45,110 nucleotides of DNA, taken from the NCBI GenBank assembly GCA_040905145.1, contig JBBDSC010000075.1, positions 1-45,110 on the forward strand. Direction: 5' to 3'. A program made the position numbers and the translations under genes. The DNA comes from DATGMS01 sp040905145 (lineage in GTDB: Bacteria > Bacteroidota > Bacteroidia > Cytophagales > Cyclobacteriaceae). The notes under the pieces were generated by a model. That model did no database searches and was not told the DNA's origin. It worked only from the letters and a program-made list of their open reading frames with translations. The number at the start of each line of letters is the position of its first letter. Position 1 is the stretch's first letter. Below are positions 1 to 8,000 of the stretch, piece after piece.

Positions 1-32
1 CTTTGAAAGCTCATCTTGCAAAGATAAGATTT

Positions 33-333
33 TTAGAAGCTAAAGCGAGATGCACCAAAGTGCATAGTTTTAACTATTATTGAGACCAATAAAACATTCT
101 CCTCCAAATTCATTTTATTGTTTCTGCCTGGCTGGATATATTTCCAGTCATTGTCCAAAATCGCACCACTGCCCAAATAAAAATAACGGTCTATTTTATC
201 CGTATCATTCTTTAATACCGGCAAAACACTTATTCCGTCCCAAGATCTCCGGCCTATATCCGGGACAAACAATGTCACTTAGGGTACCGCTACAACAAAT
301 CGCCGTAAACAGTATGATTATTTTGTTCTTCAT
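33..333 (-). pseudogene. Frameshifted remnant resembling the C-terminal part of a sulfatase
   Basis: An ATG at 333 opens a short frame with a lipoprotein-like leader (MKNKIIILFTAICCSG). After about 20 codons the plausible coding moves to another frame, opening at the GTG at 278. That frame reads VPDIGRRSWDGISVLPVLKN and then YFYLGSGAILDNDWKYI. The pattern WDGxSxLPxLK followed by a short beta hairpin ending in DWKYI is typical of the C-terminal subdomain of arylsulfatases (established family knowledge, recalled by eye). The catalytic N-terminal domain is absent. Either a large deletion joined an unrelated leader to the sulfatase end, or the leader is coincidental. An alternative is a short uncharacterised protein. 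Confidence 0.38.
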
Positions 334-365
334 TCCAGCTATAAAATCAATTTTTAGTTATGTAG

Positions 366-529
366 TCATGGTGCCGGATATACTTGCAGATCATGAATCT
401 TAATATGACCATTTGCGATGCTTCGATTTTAAATTTTAACCAACTTATTATTATTTTCCTGACTGAAGCTTCACTGATATTGATGCTCAGCTGTTGTTCC
501 TCATCCAAAAAAACAGAGATTAAACACAA
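366..529 (-). pseudogene. Degraded gene fragment, possible carbohydrate-active protein C-terminus
   Basis: A minus-strand reading frame starting near 529 gives a plausible protein segment (DEEQQLSINISEASVRKII...). It then seems to continue in a second frame as NGHIKIHDLQVYPAP before a stop at 366-368. The two halves read as one beta-rich domain if a frameshift is assumed near 415. There is no credible start codon and no full-length domain, so this looks like a decaying 3' gene end. I do not recognise the family with certainty; the ending resembles accessory domains of secreted carbohydrate enzymes. The next fragment on the same strand begins at 333. Low confidence. Confidence 0.28.
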
Positions 530-646
530 TATAGCTTTTAATCATAAAATAATGGCTTAATTCTAACTGCTTCCATAGTAAATAGTAATGACCCTAAGGA
601 AGAGTTGGTTTTTTCAGTTATAATTTCCAATAACCAATCGTTCTTT

Positions 647-654
647 TATCTTTG
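647..654 (+). promoter_or_regulatory. Candidate -7 box TATCTTTG upstream of the aldo/keto reductase
   Basis: TATCTTTG matches the Bacteroidota -7 consensus TAnnTTTG exactly and lies 39 bases before the ATG at 694. I see no good TTG element at the expected distance upstream, so the assignment rests on one box and is tentative. Confidence 0.4.
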
Positions 655-693
655 TCTTAATTTTTATTTACAAAATAACCATAAAAATAAGCT

Positions 694-1722
694 ATGAGTT
701 GGACAGCCAATCCTGATCGTTACGAAAACATGATATATAACAACTGTGGAAAAAGCGGCCTTAAGTTACCGGCCATTTCACTGGGCTTATGGCATAATTT
801 CGGGGATGATTTTCCGCACAAAACGAAGCGGGCCATTTGCCGGCAGGCCTTTGATCTGGGGATCACCCATTTCGATCTGGCCAATAATTACGGCCCTCCT
901 CCCGGAAGTGCCGAAATGGCATTCGGCCGTATTCTTCGGGAAGATTTTTCGGTACATCGGGATGAACTCCTGATTTCATCCAAGGCCGGTTATGACATGT
1001 GGCCCGGTCCTTATGGCGAATGGGGAAGCAGAAAATACCTCGTGGCCAGTTGTGACCAAAGTTTGAAGCGTATGGGCCTGGACTATGTGGATATTTTCTA
1101 TTCTCACCGCTTCGATCCCAACACCCCACTGGAAGAAACCATGATGGCCTTGGATCATATCGTACGTTCAGGCAGGGCCCTTTATGTGGGTATTTCTTCC
1201 TATAATTCCAAGCGTACACGGGAAGCTTATGCCATATTGAAGGAGCTGGGAACTCCCTGCCTCATCCATCAGCCAAGCTATTCCATGTTGAACCGATGGA
1301 TAGAAGATGACGGATTGCTTGATACCTTGGATGAATTGGGTGTAGGCTCCATCGTTTTTTCCCCTTTGGCACAGGGCATGCTTACCACCAAATATCTGAA
1401 AGAGATCCCGGAAAACAGTCGGGCCAGCCAGCATAAATCACTTGATCCGGATTTTCTAAGTGAAAAGAACCTGTCTCACATCCGTTCCTTGAATACTATA
1501 GCCAATCAAAGGGGCCAGTCCCTGGCTCAAATGGCCATAGCCTGGGTGTTAAGAAAAGGAAGGGTAACTTCGGCATTAATTGGCGCCAGTAGCCCGGAAC
1601 AGGTCTCCGATAGTGCAAAAGCCATAGAAAACCTTGATTTCACGGACGATGAGCTGAAAGAAATTGATCAATATGCGCTGGATGGATTTATTAATATCTG
1701 GGCGCAATCTGCAGAATTGTAG
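694..1722 (+). CDS. Aldo/keto reductase, YghZ/Gpr-like
   Basis: A 342-residue cytosolic (alpha/beta)8-barrel NADPH-dependent carbonyl reductase. The sequence shows the family order: an N-terminal SALGLWHNFG-like strand, the catalytic region DLANNYGPPPGSAE (D and Y of the AKR tetrad), SSKAGYDMWPGPYGEWGSRKY (K), then YSHRFDPNTPLEETM where the catalytic His sits. The C-terminal IGASSPEQVSDS segment is the NADPH-binding part. The N-terminus and the YGPPPGSAE and WPGPYGEWGSRK motifs are those of the E. coli YghZ (L-glyceraldehyde 3-phosphate reductase) branch, so methylglyoxal or aldehyde detoxification is plausible. Length is normal. A FUSC membrane protein follows 59 bases downstream on the same strand. 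The substrate is not determinable from sequence. Confidence 0.9.
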   Translation: MSWTANPDRYENMIYNNCGKSGLKLPAISLGLWHNFGDDFPHKTKRAICRQAFDLGITHFDLANNYGPPPGSAEMAFGRILREDFSVHRDELLISSKAGYDMWPGPYGEWGSRKYLVASCDQSLKRMGLDYVDIFYSHRFDPNTPLEETMMALDHIVRSGRALYVGISSYNSKRTREAYAILKELGTPCLIHQPSYSMLNRWIEDDGLLDTLDELGVGSIVFSPLAQGMLTTKYLKEIPENSRASQHKSLDPDFLSEKNLSHIRSLNTIANQRGQSLAQMAIAWVLRKGRVTSALIGASSPEQVSDSAKAIENLDFTDDELKEIDQYALDGFINIWAQSAEL

Positions 1723-1781
1723 GGAAATTGTGCTGAGTCAACCTAACCAGCTAAAGTTTTGGCCAATCATAAAATCCCAGC

Positions 1782-3992
1782 ATGACCGAGTCCCTCATCC
1801 GGTTTTTTAAAAGCTCCGACTTTTATAAAGGTTTTGTCCTCGCACTGGCCATACTTATTGTATTGATCATAAGCCATCGTCTCGGGCACCTGGAAATCGG
1901 GGTGAGCCTTACAATGGGTATGTTTATAAGCGCTCCCGCTAATGTGCCGGGTAGCATCCGCCACAGGCTCATAGGGATACTTACAGCATCCTTCTTGGGC
2001 ATGGTGGTTACCATCGCCATAAATTTTGCCACCTTCAGTTTGTGGTTGCTGATACCGGTTTTGGGCGCGCTTGTTTTCCTTATTTCATTTATCTCTGTGT
2101 ATGGTTTCCGTGCTTCGCTGGTTTCCTTCTCAGGTCTGCTGGCGATCATCCTCAGTTTTGCGCATCCTCAAACGGGTTCCGACGTTTTCGTCCATGCCGG
2201 CCTGATTGGTTTAGGGGGATTATGGTATATGCTTTTTTCACACCTTTCCCACCTTTTGGCCCATAGAAGCCAAACCCTGCAACTGATGGCCGAATGTATG
2301 GAAATCACCGCCGTATATTTGAAGACCCGGGGGGAATTGGCTTTGGAAAAAGGGGATAAGAAGGAATTACAGAAAAAACTCTTTGAATTACAAACAGAGA
2401 TCAATGCCAAACACGAAACACTTCGCGAGATCCTGTTAAGCTCCAGGCGAAACTCCGGCCAATCCAATTTTTCAAGGAGGCAGGTGCTCATTTTCATTGA
2501 ACTGATCGATATCCTGGAATTGGCCATAGGCAATCTTCCCAATGTGCATAAAATCCGTGAGACCTCTAAAAAGCATCCGGAAATAATGAAGCCTTTTACC
2601 GAGCTCATTTTTGAAATGGCCGGTCAACTGGAATACCTTTCAAAAGTCTTTGGGGAAAAAAGACCGCTGGTAGATAATAAGTCCATTGATGTGTTGCTTC
2701 AGCGGACAGCACAGACAATTGCCAGCTATAAAGAAGCAGCCGGGTTTTCAGAAAACCGGGAAGGCGCCTTGTTACTGCAAAATGTCTACGATTATCTTCA
2801 AAAACAGTCCCAGAAGATTGAGGTGATCCAAAAAGTGATGAACAATCTCTTTGAGAAAGATCAAATGTGGCTGCGGAATAAGGATGCTGCAAAATTTATC
2901 ACCCAGCAGGATTATGACTGGAAAACCCTTACTGAAAACCTAAGCTTCAAATCCCCTATTTTCAAACATAGCCTGAGGTTGACCCTAACTTTTTTAATTG
3001 GGTTTGCCATTGGTGTGGTTTTCTCCCTCCAAAATTCCTATTGGATATTGCTCACCATTATCGTGATCATGCGACCAGGTTATGCGCTGACCAAGCAACG
3101 GTCCAAGCACCGGCTGTACGGCACGCTGATTGGTGGAACGATCGCTTTTGGCGTGGTATTTATCACCCAAAATGAATATATATATGGGGTATTGGCTGTT
3201 GTGACGTTTATATTGGCTTTTTCGTTGGTGCAGAAAAATTATAAAAGCTCCGCCATTTTTATCACCTTGAATATTGTTTTTGTATACGCCCTTTTAAAGC
3301 CTGATGCTTCAAATGTGATCCAGTTCAGGGTTTTGGACACCTTGATGGGAGCGACACTTGCCATTATTGCCAATTCCATTTTCTGGCCCTCCTGGGAATA
3401 TCTCAACATTCAGGAATTTATTGGCAAAAGCATTCTAGCCAACAGACTTTACCTGGAAGAGATCAACAATTATTACCACCATAAAGACAACAAAGGCCCT
3501 TCTTACAAGCTTTCCCGCAAAAAGGCCTTCCTGGCCATCGGAGATCTCAATGCCGCTTTTCAGCGGATGACGCAGGAACCCAAATCCAGGCAAAAAGAAC
3601 TGGCAAAGATCTATGAAATAGTGGTCCTCAACCACACATTCCTTTCCCTTGCCGCTTCCTTGGGGACCTTTATCCAGCACCACAAAACCACGGAAGCCTC
3701 TCGCCACTTTGAAACCTATATTGCCAGCATATGCGGTAACCTTGAGGTGGCTTCCCATATCCTCAACCACCATGAGATCTCTGATGAACACCCTAAGGAG
3801 GAGATAAACGAGGCGCAAAAATACCTGGACGACAAATATCAGCGGCTGACAGAACAACACAGCCTGGAAACTGTCGAAGGAAGTCAAATAGAGCACAGTC
3901 CCCAGATACAAGAAGTAAAACTCATTTCCGACCAGCTAAAATGGCTTTATACCATTTCTGAAAATTTGAAGAATTTGGTTCGGACGCTTTAG
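1782..3992 (+). CDS. FUSC-family (YccS/YhfK-like) inner-membrane protein
   Basis: A 736-residue membrane protein with the duplicated layout of the FUSC family (fusaric-acid resistance/aromatic efflux-like). A first hydrophobic block covers residues about 15-150, with several helices including the segment before HRLIGILTASFLGMVV. A long soluble helical region spans about 160-390. A second block at about 395-520 contains the YWILLTIIVIMRPGYALTKQR motif, which is highly typical of FUSC/YccS proteins, and a soluble C-terminal helical tail follows. It probably sits in the cytoplasmic membrane. Family members are linked to export of aromatic carboxylates, but most bacterial YccS proteins have no proven substrate. 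The 59-base gap to the upstream reductase allows co-transcription. Confidence 0.88.
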   Translation: MTESLIRFFKSSDFYKGFVLALAILIVLIISHRLGHLEIGVSLTMGMFISAPANVPGSIRHRLIGILTASFLGMVVTIAINFATFSLWLLIPVLGALVFLISFISVYGFRASLVSFSGLLAIILSFAHPQTGSDVFVHAGLIGLGGLWYMLFSHLSHLLAHRSQTLQLMAECMEITAVYLKTRGELALEKGDKKELQKKLFELQTEINAKHETLREILLSSRRNSGQSNFSRRQVLIFIELIDILELAIGNLPNVHKIRETSKKHPEIMKPFTELIFEMAGQLEYLSKVFGEKRPLVDNKSIDVLLQRTAQTIASYKEAAGFSENREGALLLQNVYDYLQKQSQKIEVIQKVMNNLFEKDQMWLRNKDAAKFITQQDYDWKTLTENLSFKSPIFKHSLRLTLTFLIGFAIGVVFSLQNSYWILLTIIVIMRPGYALTKQRSKHRLYGTLIGGTIAFGVVFITQNEYIYGVLAVVTFILAFSLVQKNYKSSAIFITLNIVFVYALLKPDASNVIQFRVLDTLMGATLAIIANSIFWPSWEYLNIQEFIGKSILANRLYLEEINNYYHHKDNKGPSYKLSRKKAFLAIGDLNAAFQRMTQEPKSRQKELAKIYEIVVLNHTFLSLAASLGTFIQHHKTTEASRHFETYIASICGNLEVASHILNHHEISDEHPKEEINEAQKYLDDKYQRLTEQHSLETVEGSQIEHSPQIQEVKLISDQLKWLYTISENLKNLVRTL

Positions 3993-4082
3993 ACGAGGGT
4001 GTGAAATGCCATTTACATAAAAACCTATCCTGCCAGTAAGATTTCAATACTTCATCATACGGTATAATCCCATCGAAAAGGA

Positions 4083-4131
4083 TCGTCAATGGGGACACTG
4101 ACGATGGCAAAGCCACCGTTTTCCCCCATTG
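4083..4131. other. Nested inverted repeats between convergent genes (possible terminator)
   Basis: The 207-base gap between the convergent FUSC and VCBS genes has no credible gene. It contains CAATGGGG at 4087-4094 paired with CCCCATTG at 4124-4131, with a smaller TGGC-AAA-GCCA stem inside. An overlapping alternative stem is TCGTCA (4083) with TGACGA (4099). There is no clear run of T after it, so it is a structured spacer and possibly a two-way terminator. Confidence 0.35.
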
Positions 4132-4199
4132 AAAACCTTACGTGTATGGACACCCTGAGGCATGGGCTATTGACAAAAGGCATTTAATCAATCCGATTC

Positions 4200-5768
4200 C
4201 TATTTCGTATTGTTTTCAAGTATTATAAAAGGCAGACCTTTTTCAAGCCATTTATCAAAATACATGGTGTAGTCCGTTCCAAAAATCATGGACCCCAGTA
4301 TAATATCCATGTCTCCATCATCATCCATATCACCAGCATCCATGGCAATCCATCTACCCTCAGCTGATCCACCGAAAGTTGAAGCTTCGAAGTTCATTTC
4401 ACCTTTGTTTTCCAGATATATAAAACCTTCTTCAGGTGAATTTTCATAATCGGGGAAAAAGGAAATGGCTGCAATATCAATATCCCCGTCCTGATCGAAG
4501 TCCATCGGAATTGCTTTATAGGCACCATTTAGCTGACAGAAAAATTCCTCGGTAAATTGATTGGTGCCATCATTTAGAAAAATCCTGATGCCATGATAAT
4601 CTTTAAGTATGGGGTCGTAATCGGCATTATCTCCTGCCGTGAAAATGATATCCTCATGTCCATCCTTATTAAAGTCAAAAAGATTGAAATAGCTCGATCC
4701 ATAGGAAGCCGGAAATCTCAATACATTTTCTTCAATAAAGCGGCCATTACCCTGATTATGATAAATAAATATTCCCTCATCCCCCTGACCAAAAAGAGCA
4801 ATGATGTCCGGTTTACCATTTTTATCTAAATCCCTAATATATGCTTTAGTGGCCCCTGGCTTATTTCTCATCATATTTTTTCTGTAATTGCCAGACCTGT
4901 CTTGTTTCCACCATGACAATGAGCCGATATTCCTTCCATATTCACAGATAACGATATCTTCAAGTCCATCACCATCGAGATCGCCAAAATCCACATGTAC
5001 CGGCCTATGCAGATTTTGCATCAAAATTCTTGGTTGATCTCCCGATGTTGAGGGCAGTTTCATTAGGTAACCGATATTCATATCAGTTGGGTTGAAAGTT
5101 CCAACAACCAGGGCATAGCTAGCGTTTTCATCTTCATGGATCCATACAGTTCCCTCCCGTGTCCGAGCTGACTCCACTACTTTCAAGTTTTTGTCCATGA
5201 TGGATAAGGTTGAGCTACCTACATCACTGATGTAAATTCCATTTTGCTCCGAAATCTTCACAAATGAGGTCATTGGATTTTTTGATTTATAAGGGGGCTT
5301 TTTTACGCTGAAATTTTTAAGCCCTTTCGTGATGTGTCTCGAAGGTGGCATGGGAATTTTTTCCGGTGCCTCATCCATATAATATCTTTTAATCTTATTA
5401 TAAATTGCCGTATCTATAGTCGGGTTAACAGGGAAAATATTCATTTTCTCAACAAACTGACCTGCCCTGCCCCCTTCTATTAGGCTTTCCCTGGTGGTAT
5501 CAGTGGCGTAAATTCCGAAAAAGTGGCCCATGCGTGGCAGAATATACCTTTTCCAAGTGTTTTTATCCAATTGCGCTGGTTCTGGAAACAGGTGACAGTC
5601 TGAACAATACGATTTGGCCAATTGCGCTCCGGAAATTTCATGCAGACTTGGGATTTCTGCACCATCCGTTATTTTTTCTATGGTTTTTTGTTGCTCTCTT
5701 GGTCCTTTACCACATGAAAAAGCCAATAGGGTGAAAAGAATCATGTAGAATATAAAACACCTCATCAT
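4200..5768 (-). CDS. Lipoprotein with CxxCH haem motif and FG-GAP/VCBS repeats
   Basis: A 522-residue exported protein. The N-terminus is a lipoprotein signal with a lipobox-like LLAFSC (Cys19). It is followed by a c-type haem site CSDCH (Cys55, Cys58, His59) and the PEPAQLDKxxWxxxILPRMG pattern, where the Met of PRMG could be the distal haem ligand. Residues about 190-510 hold repeated calcium-binding-like blades: DLDGDGLED, DLDKNGKPD, DFNKDGHED, DFDQDGDID and DMDDDGDMD, i.e. an integrin-alpha-like beta-propeller. Such cytochrome-propeller lipoproteins are frequent in Bacteroidota, but their function is not established. It is probably anchored to the outer membrane. It stands alone, with about 200-300 bases on either side. 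Confidence 0.85.
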   Translation of the reverse strand: MMRCFIFYMILFTLLAFSCGKGPREQQKTIEKITDGAEIPSLHEISGAQLAKSYCSDCHLFPEPAQLDKNTWKRYILPRMGHFFGIYATDTTRESLIEGGRAGQFVEKMNIFPVNPTIDTAIYNKIKRYYMDEAPEKIPMPPSRHITKGLKNFSVKKPPYKSKNPMTSFVKISEQNGIYISDVGSSTLSIMDKNLKVVESARTREGTVWIHEDENASYALVVGTFNPTDMNIGYLMKLPSTSGDQPRILMQNLHRPVHVDFGDLDGDGLEDIVICEYGRNIGSLSWWKQDRSGNYRKNMMRNKPGATKAYIRDLDKNGKPDIIALFGQGDEGIFIYHNQGNGRFIEENVLRFPASYGSSYFNLFDFNKDGHEDIIFTAGDNADYDPILKDYHGIRIFLNDGTNQFTEEFFCQLNGAYKAIPMDFDQDGDIDIAAISFFPDYENSPEEGFIYLENKGEMNFEASTFGGSAEGRWIAMDAGDMDDDGDMDIILGSMIFGTDYTMYFDKWLEKGLPFIILENNTK

Positions 5769-6070
5769 TATACCGTTAATAATAAAAAAAATATTTAACC
5801 GGATTGCAACTTCAATTCTAAAGGCTTATTCAATTAACGAACATAATTAAAGATAATCAATTGCCAATGCTGGATTCCTTCTTTTTTTAGCCTTTCCTTC
5901 CCCATTGAAAATTGAGTGTTGAGTGTTGAATATTTTCATCATTCCAATTTTTTCTCGACCGAGCCAGGCCTTAATTCGCCATGACCTTTTTTCCCTAACC
6001 TTCCCTCACCCTCAGGGTTGAAAAATGGAGTGATTACTGAAAGAAGAAGGAGGGGACAGCTTATATCAGT
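5769..6070. other. Intergenic spacer, no gene seen
   Basis: About 300 bases between two minus-strand genes. It carries a short tandem GAGTGTT-GAGTGTT near 5911 and is otherwise featureless to me. It should hold the promoter of the VCBS lipoprotein, but I find no clear TAnnTTTG box on the minus strand. Confidence 0.4.
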
Positions 6071-7021
6071 TTATGGCACTATGATTATCTTACCCGTGGT
6101 GTGCAGGCTTTGAATTTGTCTCAAAGCTTCCGCTGTTTCCTTTAATGGATAGGTCCTGCTGATAGGAACCTTTATCTTGCCCATTTCTGCCAGCTCCCGC
6201 AGATGATCCAACTGACGGGCATTTGGCTCTGCAAAAACAAACGTAAATTTTATACCTGGATCCAGATCCTGTCCCTGGTTTAATATGGAAACCAATTTAC
6301 CTGAAGGTTTTAAAGAAATAAGGCTCTGCTGCAGCGTCTCCCCACTTGTACAGTCAAAAATAAGATCCACTCCATCCGGGAAAACTTCTTTTGTTGCTTC
6401 CCCTACATGGTTGTTCTTATAATCAATGGTATGATCCGCTCCCAATTCCTTCATAAAGTCATGATTTTTTTTACTGGCAACGCCTACAATTTTAGCCCCT
6501 TTAGCTTTTGCCAATTGGATGGCAAAGCTGCCCACTCCACCAGACGCTCCCAAAATCAGGACTATTTGATTTTCCTTCAGTTTTCCGGCATTATATAAGG
6601 ATTGGTAAGCAGTAAGTCCGGCAAGGGGCATACCGGCAGCTTCCTCCGGAGAAAAATTGATAGGTTTGTCCGCTAAATAGCTATCCGGGATCACCAAATA
6701 TTCCGCAAAAGTGCCCCATTTAACTTCTGGCCGACGGGCATAAGCATAAACGATATCTCCCACCTTAAAACGACGGGCCGCATGCCCTCTGTCTTTCACT
6801 ATCCCGCAAACATCCCAACCTGGAATAACCGGTAGGGAATGGGGCATCATATCCTTATAATATCCTTTTGCTACTACCGCATCCACAGGATTGACACCGG
6901 CTGCCTTTACTTGGATTAAAACTTCTCCCTCTTTGAGTTTAGGCAATTCCATTTTACCTACTTTTATCTTTTCCGAACCGCCAAATTCCTCAAAATATGC
7001 TGCATTTGTTTCCTTTGCCAT
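6071..7021 (-). CDS. Zinc-independent MDR oxidoreductase (quinone oxidoreductase-like)
   Basis: A 316-residue NAD(P)-dependent medium-chain dehydrogenase/reductase. I chose the ATG at 7021 (MAKETNAAYFEEFGG) over the upstream one at 7039, because the family fold begins right there. Visible parts are the GroES-like N-terminal domain with GVNPVDAVV and IPGWDVCGIV, the MPLAGLTAYQSLY hinge, and the Rossmann motif LGASGGVGSFAIQLAK. No cysteine cluster for structural zinc or zinc ligand triad is seen, which places it with quinone reductase/enoyl reductase-like MDRs. It follows the alpha/beta hydrolase by 39 bases and is probably the third gene of a three-gene transcript starting at 8792. The real substrate is unknown. 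Confidence 0.9.
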   Translation of the reverse strand: MAKETNAAYFEEFGGSEKIKVGKMELPKLKEGEVLIQVKAAGVNPVDAVVAKGYYKDMMPHSLPVIPGWDVCGIVKDRGHAARRFKVGDIVYAYARRPEVKWGTFAEYLVIPDSYLADKPINFSPEEAAGMPLAGLTAYQSLYNAGKLKENQIVLILGASGGVGSFAIQLAKAKGAKIVGVASKKNHDFMKELGADHTIDYKNNHVGEATKEVFPDGVDLIFDCTSGETLQQSLISLKPSGKLVSILNQGQDLDPGIKFTFVFAEPNARQLDHLRELAEMGKIKVPISRTYPLKETAEALRQIQSLHTTGKIIIVP

Positions 7022-7060
7022 GGATCTATTCTGTTTCAATTCCGCAATAGTCTTGTATAC

Positions 7061-7966
7061 CTACTCTAAAAATGTATCTCGTGTCTTTTTTGATTGACGG
7101 TTAATGACCGCCACTCTTTCCGCGATTTCCTCCCACTGCTCTTCCTGGAGAAAATGACGGGCAGGTAAGGTATGGATTTCTTTCAGACCAGCTACTTCTT
7201 TAATTTCCATACCATACTCCTCTAAAGAAAGACCAGGATCTTTGGCTCCCCATACTGCCTGAACCGGATAAGGAACATTTTGTACCCCTTTGTAACACAA
7301 GGTCTTAAATCCTTCTGAATTGTCGAAGTTGCGCATAATCTTCAGAAAGGCCTTGCCCCCATCCTCCCTTTTCAGCAAATCCACATAAGCGTTGCTAACC
7401 TCTTTCGGAATCCGCTCGTTATTTTCCAGTCCCAGTGTATTAAACAGAAGTTGCCAAGTCGTATGATTGGTCAAAGCTAGTTGTCCCTCCCCCAATATAG
7501 GCTTCTCAAAGGGACGCATGGGCAGCGGCTTTTTGAAGTTCACCCCATCTATCCAGGTATTGAGAATGGTGAGCGATAAAATTCTGTCCCTATTTTCGGC
7601 GGCCATGGCAAAGCCAATCGGTCCGCCGATATCATGGACCACCAAGTGGTATTTGTCCAATCCTAAAACAGCAGCAGCTTTGGCACAAAACCGGGCAAAA
7701 TTGGGGAAAGAATAGTCAAAATCTTCCGGCCGGCCGGAAAGACCAAGTCCCGGAAGATCAATGGCCACTCCTCTAAATCCTTTATTGGCCAATGCTGAAA
7801 GCACCTTTCGGTAGAGAAATGAAGAAGTAGGCACGCCATGAATACAGAACACAGGTTCTCCACTGCCCAAGTCCAGGACAAAAGTTTTTACCCCATTCAC
7901 TTGGATGAATTTTCCGGAGGCCTGATGCCTTTCAATTACATTTTCTACATCCTGGTTATCTGACAT
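7061..7966 (-). CDS. Alpha/beta hydrolase, haloalkane-dehalogenase-like
   Basis: A 301-residue alpha/beta-hydrolase fold protein. The HGVPTSSFLYRKV stretch (residues 43-55) and the nucleophile elbow HDIGGPIG, with Asp112 as nucleophile, are the arrangement of haloalkane dehalogenases and epoxide hydrolases. WGAKDPG (Asp243) and ARHFLQEEQ (His271) supply the remaining triad. The two halide-stabilising residues of true haloalkane dehalogenases are not there. The Asn of HGNPTSS is Val45, and the Trp next to the nucleophile is Ile113. Dehalogenation is therefore doubtful and another ester or epoxide hydrolysis is possible. It lies 34 bases after the HAD gene and 39 before the MDR gene, probably in the same transcript. 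Confidence 0.87.
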   Translation of the reverse strand: MSDNQDVENVIERHQASGKFIQVNGVKTFVLDLGSGEPVFCIHGVPTSSFLYRKVLSALANKGFRGVAIDLPGLGLSGRPEDFDYSFPNFARFCAKAAAVLGLDKYHLVVHDIGGPIGFAMAAENRDRILSLTILNTWIDGVNFKKPLPMRPFEKPILGEGQLALTNHTTWQLLFNTLGLENNERIPKEVSNAYVDLLKREDGGKAFLKIMRNFDNSEGFKTLCYKGVQNVPYPVQAVWGAKDPGLSLEEYGMEIKEVAGLKEIHTLPARHFLQEEQWEEIAERVAVINRQSKKTRDTFLE

Positions 7967-8000
7967 GGCTGAAAATTATTGTTTTAAAATACCCCCTTTT

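Noticed and set aside
3922..4116. Minus-strand frame of 64 codons between the FUSC and VCBS genes
   Set aside because: It overlaps the 3' end of the FUSC gene, has no family similarity I recognise, and is better explained by the palindromic spacer.
7061..7966. Calling the hydrolase a haloalkane dehalogenase (dhaA/linB)
   Set aside because: The nucleophile Asp is present, but the halide-binding Asn and Trp are replaced by Val45 and Ile113, so only the fold and triad are claimed.
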